DNA of 64,000 bases, from assembly GCF_000024025.1 (NCBI RefSeq), contig NC_013131.1:3348001-3412000 (forward strand). The letters run 5' to 3'. Under the pieces are notes generated by a model that saw only the letters and a program-made list of their open reading frames with translations, did no database searches and was not told where the DNA came from. Positions within the stretch are counted from its first letter, which is position 1. Each line of letters starts with the position of its first letter. A program made the position numbers and the translations under genes. Source of the stretch: Catenulispora acidiphila DSM 44928. Lineage in GTDB: Bacteria > Actinomycetota > Actinomycetes > Streptomycetales > Catenulisporaceae. Positions 60,245 through 64,000 of this stretch are shown here, piece after piece.

Positions 60245-61723
60245 ATGACTGCTGGGGTGTCCGGGCTAAGGCGTGCGGGCTTGTGGGTGCCGTTGGGCGG
60301 GGCGGCGATGTCGGTGGTGGCGGCGGCGTTCATAGCCGCACCGTTGGGTCCGCATCCGCTTCCGCTTCCCAGCCAGATAGAGGGAGCCTCTATAGACAGC
60401 TCCACTGCGGTCGGGGACTACGCGGCGACCGGTAAGAGCGTTGTGGCGGCGGCGCACGGCGATCCCACCGCCCCTGCCGACGCTCGCTATACAGTGTCGC
60501 TAAAGAGCGATGACACTGGGCACTCCTGGAGCGGCACGGAGCAGATCTCCTTTGCGAACTCCGGCACTGTCCCGATCACAGAGTTCTGGATACGTCTGTG
60601 GGGCAACGGTGACGCCAGCTGCGGAGCCACCCAGCCGGAACGCATCAGTGATCTGAGTGGCGGCTCCGTCGCGGAGACACAGCAGAACTGCACAGCGTTC
60701 CGCATAGTGCTCGACAGGGCGTTGGCACCAGGCGCGAGCGCGCAGGTCGGATTCAATCTGGCTATAGACGTCCCCACCCGGCGCGACCGGTTCGGGGTGA
60801 ACGGAGTCGACACCTACGTGGGGAACGCCCTAGCGGTTCTCGCGGTCAAGGACGAGCACGGCTGGGAGCTGCCGCCCTACGTCGACTTCGGCGAGAGTTT
60901 CTATTCGCTGACCGCGGACTACGACGTGACCCTCGATCACCCGGCGACCCTGCAGGTCCCCTCGACCGGAACCGTCGCGGGGGAGACCACTGCGGCGAAC
61001 AGGGTCATCACCCACATAACGGCGCCCAAGGTACGTGACTTCTCCTGGTCGGCCGGCGCGTTCCACCACGACAGCGTGGTCAGCGGCACCGGCGTGGAGA
61101 TCGACGCCTACTGGCCGAACTCCGAGAGCGATTCCAACTGCCGCTCCCTGATGCACTACGCGGCGCAGGCCATGGACGCCTATGCGGCACGCTTCGGCGC
61201 GTATCCCTACCCGCGCTTCACGATCGTGTTCGACGAGTTCGGGGCGGCCTTCGACGGCATGGAGTACCCGAACTACGCCCTGGCCTCCGCCTACCAGGGA
61301 GCGGTCGCGCACGAGGTCGCGCACCAGTGGTGGTTCGCACTGGTCGGCGACGACCAGTACCGGCATCCCTGGCTCGACGAGGCGTTCGCGGAGTACAGCG
61401 CCGAGGAGTTCCAAGGCTCGACGACCCCGGCGCACAACTGCGACTGGATCGCCTCCGACGAGCGCATGGACGACTCCATGGACACCTATGAGAAAGCCGG
61501 GGACAACCTGTACCACGACGCCATCTACCACGAGGGCACGTGCATGCTGTTCGATCTGGAGAACACGATCGGACGCGCCGCCATGGACCAGATGCTGCGC
61601 GGGCTGTCGACCGAGTTCGAGTACGGAGTCGTGCAGCCCTCCGACGTGCGCGCCATGGCGCAGAAGGTATCGGGGCGCGACCTGTCGGCGTTCTGGGCGA
61701 AGTGGCGCAACACCGGCGACTGA
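60245..61723 (+). CDS. Exported M1-family zinc metallopeptidase
   Basis: The 492-residue protein has an N-terminal membrane/signal helix (13-33) and the M1 aminopeptidase fold: GMEYPN (338-343), zinc site HEVAH (356-360) with Glu379 in WLDEAF, and DAIYHEGTCM after it. M1 enzymes trim N-terminal residues from peptides. Codon use is looser than in neighbours: at least seven Ile codons are ATA (for example in FWIRLW, FRIVLD, LAIDVP). The start at 60245 has no strong ribosome site and could be later. Confidence 0.85.
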   Translation: MTAGVSGLRRAGLWVPLGGAAMSVVAAAFIAAPLGPHPLPLPSQIEGASIDSSTAVGDYAATGKSVVAAAHGDPTAPADARYTVSLKSDDTGHSWSGTEQISFANSGTVPITEFWIRLWGNGDASCGATQPERISDLSGGSVAETQQNCTAFRIVLDRALAPGASAQVGFNLAIDVPTRRDRFGVNGVDTYVGNALAVLAVKDEHGWELPPYVDFGESFYSLTADYDVTLDHPATLQVPSTGTVAGETTAANRVITHITAPKVRDFSWSAGAFHHDSVVSGTGVEIDAYWPNSESDSNCRSLMHYAAQAMDAYAARFGAYPYPRFTIVFDEFGAAFDGMEYPNYALASAYQGAVAHEVAHQWWFALVGDDQYRHPWLDEAFAEYSAEEFQGSTTPAHNCDWIASDERMDDSMDTYEKAGDNLYHDAIYHEGTCMLFDLENTIGRAAMDQMLRGLSTEFEYGVVQPSDVRAMAQKVSGRDLSAFWAKWRNTGD

Positions 61724-61784
61724 GCGTGTTCGGCTGAGATAAATGCGTTGACCTCCTCTGCCGCCGCGACCAGACTGCTCGCCC

Positions 61785-62555
61785 ATGACGCAACAGCAGC
61801 GCCCGGTCGCCCTGGTGTCCGGAGTCGGCAGGCGGGCGGGGATCGGCGCGGCGATCGTGCAGACGCTGGCGCGCGACGGCTGGGACGTCGGGTTCACCTA
61901 TTGGCGTCCCTATGACGACCGTATGGACTGGGGTCGCGATGAGGAGGCGCTCGCCGCCGTCTCCGCCGCCGCCGAGGCGCACGGTGCGCGGGTCCACGCG
62001 GTCGAGGCGGACTTGGCGCTCCCCGAGACGCCCGAAGAGGTCTTCGCCGCTGTGCGTGAGGCGCTGGGGGATGTCAGGGTGTTGGTGATGGCGCACGCCG
62101 AGTCCGTGGACTCCTCGATCCTCGACACCTCTGTCGAAGCTTGGGATCAGCACTTCGCGGTCAACGCGCGAGCCTCATGGCTGCTGGTCCGCGAATATGC
62201 CAAGGGCTTTGCCGGACCGCATGGCGCCGGTCGTATCATCGGTCTGACCAGTGGTGCGGTCGTCAACAATCTGCCCTACGGCGCCAGTAAGGGCGCGCTG
62301 GACCGGCTCATGAAGGCTGCGGCGGTGGAGCTGCGCGACCTTGGAGTGAGCTCCAACGCCGTCGACCCCGGACCCACCCAGACCGGCTGGATGGACGATA
62401 ACCTCGCCACCTACATCAGTGAACACACTCCGTTGGGACGCACAGGCGTCCCCACGGACTGCGCGGAACTGGTCGCGTTCCTGTGTTCCGACCGTGGCGG
62501 TTGGATCAACGGTCAGGTAGTGAACAGCGACGGCGGCTTCAACGCGGCGCGTTAG
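61785..62555 (+). CDS. SDR-family oxidoreductase
   Basis: The 256-residue short-chain dehydrogenase/reductase has VSGVGRRAGIG as the cofactor loop (a variant of the usual TGxxxGxG), VNARASWLLVREYA in the mid part, and catalytic Ser-Tyr-Lys (LTSGAVVNNLPYGASKGALD). The end VNSDGGFNAAR fits 3-oxoacyl reductase-like members. The substrate is unknown. It is monocistronic and convergent with the ligase gene. Confidence 0.9.
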   Translation: MTQQQRPVALVSGVGRRAGIGAAIVQTLARDGWDVGFTYWRPYDDRMDWGRDEEALAAVSAAAEAHGARVHAVEADLALPETPEEVFAAVREALGDVRVLVMAHAESVDSSILDTSVEAWDQHFAVNARASWLLVREYAKGFAGPHGAGRIIGLTSGAVVNNLPYGASKGALDRLMKAAAVELRDLGVSSNAVDPGPTQTGWMDDNLATYISEHTPLGRTGVPTDCAELVAFLCSDRGGWINGQVVNSDGGFNAAR

Positions 62556-62567
62556 AGCGAGCGGTCC

Positions 62568-64000
62568 TCACCGCAGCCCGAGGATCTCCATCGCCTGCTC
62601 CCGCATCTCCACCTTGCGCACCTTGCCGGTGACCGTCATGGGGAACCCGTCCACGATGTGCACGTAGCGCGGGATCTTGTAGTGCGCCAGGCGTCCTTCG
62701 CAGAAGGTTCGCACGGCCTCGGGGGTCAGCGGCTGCGCGCCGGGCCGCAGCCGGACCCACGCCATCAGCTCCTCGCCGTACTTCTGGTCGGGGACGCCGA
62801 TCACCTGGACGTCCTCCACGTCGGGGTGGGAGTACAGGAACTCCTCCACCTCGCGCGGGTACACGTTCTCCCCGCCGCGGATCACCATGTCCTTGATGCG
62901 GCCGACGATGGCGACGTAGCCGTCGGCGTCCATCTGCGCGAGGTCGCCGGTGTGCATCCAGCCGTCGCCGTCGACCGCCTCGGCGGTGCGCTGCGGCTCG
63001 TCCCAGTAGCCGAGCATGACGCTGTAGCCGCGGGTGCACAGCTCGCCGGGCTCGTCGGCGCCGAGCGTGGCGCCCGTGTCGGGGTCGACGATCTTGATCT
63101 CGACGTGCGGGTGGACCCGGCCGACGGTGGCGACGCGGCGCTCCAGGCTGTCGTCGCGGCGGGTCTGCGTGGAGACCGGGGAGGTCTCGGTCATGCCGTA
63201 GGCGATGGTCACGTCCGCCATGCCCATCTCGCCGATGACCCGCTTCATCACCTCGACCGGGCAGGGCGAGCCGGCCATGACGCCGGTGCGCAGGGAGCTG
63301 AGGTCGTAGGTGTCTGGGGTTTTCTCTAGGAGGGCCAACTCTGCGATGAACATGGTGGGAACCCCATAGAGAACCGTGCAGTGTTCCTCAGAGACGGCGC
63401 GCAGTGTGTCGGCGGGGTCGAACAGCGGTCCGGGCAGGACCATGCAGGAGCCGTGGCTGGTGGCTCCGAGGTTGCCCATCACCATGCCGAAGCAGTGGTA
63501 GAGCGGTACCGGGAGGCAGACGCGGTCCTCATGGGTCCAGCCCTGGACTTCGGCGACCATGTAGCCGTTCCCCAGGACGTTGCGATGCGACAGTGTGGCG
63601 CCCTTAGGGAATCCCGTAGTACCCGATGTGTACTGGATGTCCATCGGGTCGTCGGGGTGCAGGCGGCTTTCGCGTTCGGCGAGTGTTGACGCGGGGACCG
63701 TCGCGCCGCGTTCGACGAAGGCGGTCCAGCCGGGCGTGCCGATGAAGACCACGTCGTGCAGGTCCGGGCAGTCCTCGCGGACGGCGCTCACCATCGCGAC
63801 GTAATCGCTGGTCTTCACCTGGGTGGCGGCGAACAGCAGGCTGGTGCCGGACTGCTTGAGGGTGAAGCGGATCTCGTGGTCCCGGTAGGCCGGGTTGAGG
63901 TTCACCAGGATCGCGCCGACCTTCGCGGCCGCGTATTGGACCAGGATCCATTCGGCGCAATTGGGGGACCAGATGCCCACGCGGTCGCCCTTGGCGACGC
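62568..64000 (-). CDS. Acyl-CoA synthetase/AMP-dependent ligase (5' end outside window)
   Basis: About 477 residues are visible and the frame stays open at the window edge. The P-loop [12 protein letters not shown], the block [45 protein letters not shown] and the C-terminal lysine in [11 protein letters not shown] define an ANL ligase of the fatty acyl-CoA synthetase type. It differs from the FadD-like gene at 45621. It is convergent with the SDR gene, 12 bp away. Confidence 0.92.
   Translation of the reverse strand, partial: VAKGDRVGIWSPNCAEWILVQYAAAKVGAILVNLNPAYRDHEIRFTLKQSGTSLLFAATQVKTSDYVAMVSAVREDCPDLHDVVFIGTPGWTAFVERGATVPASTLAERESRLHPDDPMDIQYTSGTTGFPKGATLSHRNVLGNGYMVAEVQGWTHEDRVCLPVPLYHCFGMVMGNLGATSHGSCMVLPGPLFDPADTLRAVSEEHCTVLYGVPTMFIAELALLEKTPDTYDLSSLRTGVMAGSPCPVEVMKRVIGEMGMADVTIAYGMTETSPVSTQTRRDDSLERRVATVGRVHPHVEIKIVDPDTGATLGADEPGELCTRGYSVMLGYWDEPQRTAEAVDGDGWMHTGDLAQMDADGYVAIVGRIKDMVIRGGENVYPREVEEFLYSHPDVEDVQVIGVPDQKYGEELMAWVRLRPGAQPLTPEAVRTFCEGRLAHYKIPRYVHIVDGFPMTVTGKVRKVEMREQAMEILGLR

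Overview
The window is very GC-rich DNA from a filamentous-type actinobacterium. The evidence is the heavy GC bias at third codon positions, the helicase-dead form of PriA, the OpuC-type and MoxR/DUF58 clusters, the YcnI/Sco/PCuAC/CopCD copper genes and a mycobacterial-style lipid or steroid thiolase module. The order Streptomycetales/Catenulisporales fits, but no species marker is visible.

Positions 1 to about 16,820 are one end of an integrated phage-like element whose other end lies outside the window. A tyrosine integrase (15413-16732) sits next to the 3' end of a tRNA-Pro(GGG) gene (16824-16897), the likely attachment site. A CI-like repressor (14936-15382) is transcribed rightwards with the integrase. 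A leftward early operon starts at 14694. Most of its genes overlap the next by ATGA or GTGA. It carries small DNA-binding proteins, a recombination set (YqaJ exonuclease, RecT annealase, RusA resolvase), an HNH nuclease, two DNA methyltransferases (adenine-N6 and cytosine-C5), a DUF5131 (phage Gp37/Gp68) protein, two tandem paralogous HTH/Cys proteins, DUF1643 and DUF4326 proteins and a truncated ParB-like protein. No structural or lysis genes are visible, so this reads as an early region.

From 17 to 30 kb the chromosome resumes. It holds a cmk-plsC-der operon, a VOC protein, a membrane protein with a kinase-like fragment, and a copper handling operon (YcnI, Sco, PCuAC, CopC-CopD, Tat-exported DyP peroxidase) preceded by a Met-rich membrane protein. 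An SRPBCC protein, a SpoIIE-type phosphatase and SURF1 follow. From 30 to 37 kb lies a MoxR/DUF58/DUF4129 membrane cluster. From 37 to 44 kb are a CBS protein, two osmoprotectant-type binding proteins, two permeases and an ATPase, and a cysteine dioxygenase-rhodanese pair preceded by a short Cys-containing reading frame that looks like an attenuation leader peptide.

From 44 to 51.7 kb there is a nitronate monooxygenase-like gene and then an acyl-CoA synthetase, a double DUF35 protein and two thiolase-like lipid-transfer proteins, behind a palindrome resembling the KstR operator of steroid catabolism. An orphan sugar-type ABC ATPase follows. From 51.7 to 54 kb are poorly characterised membrane proteins and repeat-rich gaps. 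From 54 to 60 kb is the priA-def-fmt-rsmB set, with six copies of a 20-bp tandem repeat after priA. The window ends with an M1 metallopeptidase, an SDR reductase and a second, truncated acyl-CoA ligase.

No wholly new system can be proved from the sequence alone. The best leads are the Cys leader peptide, the KstR-like operator, the element's modification/HTH gene block with its frame break in a G-run, and a palindrome covering a start codon in the copper region.
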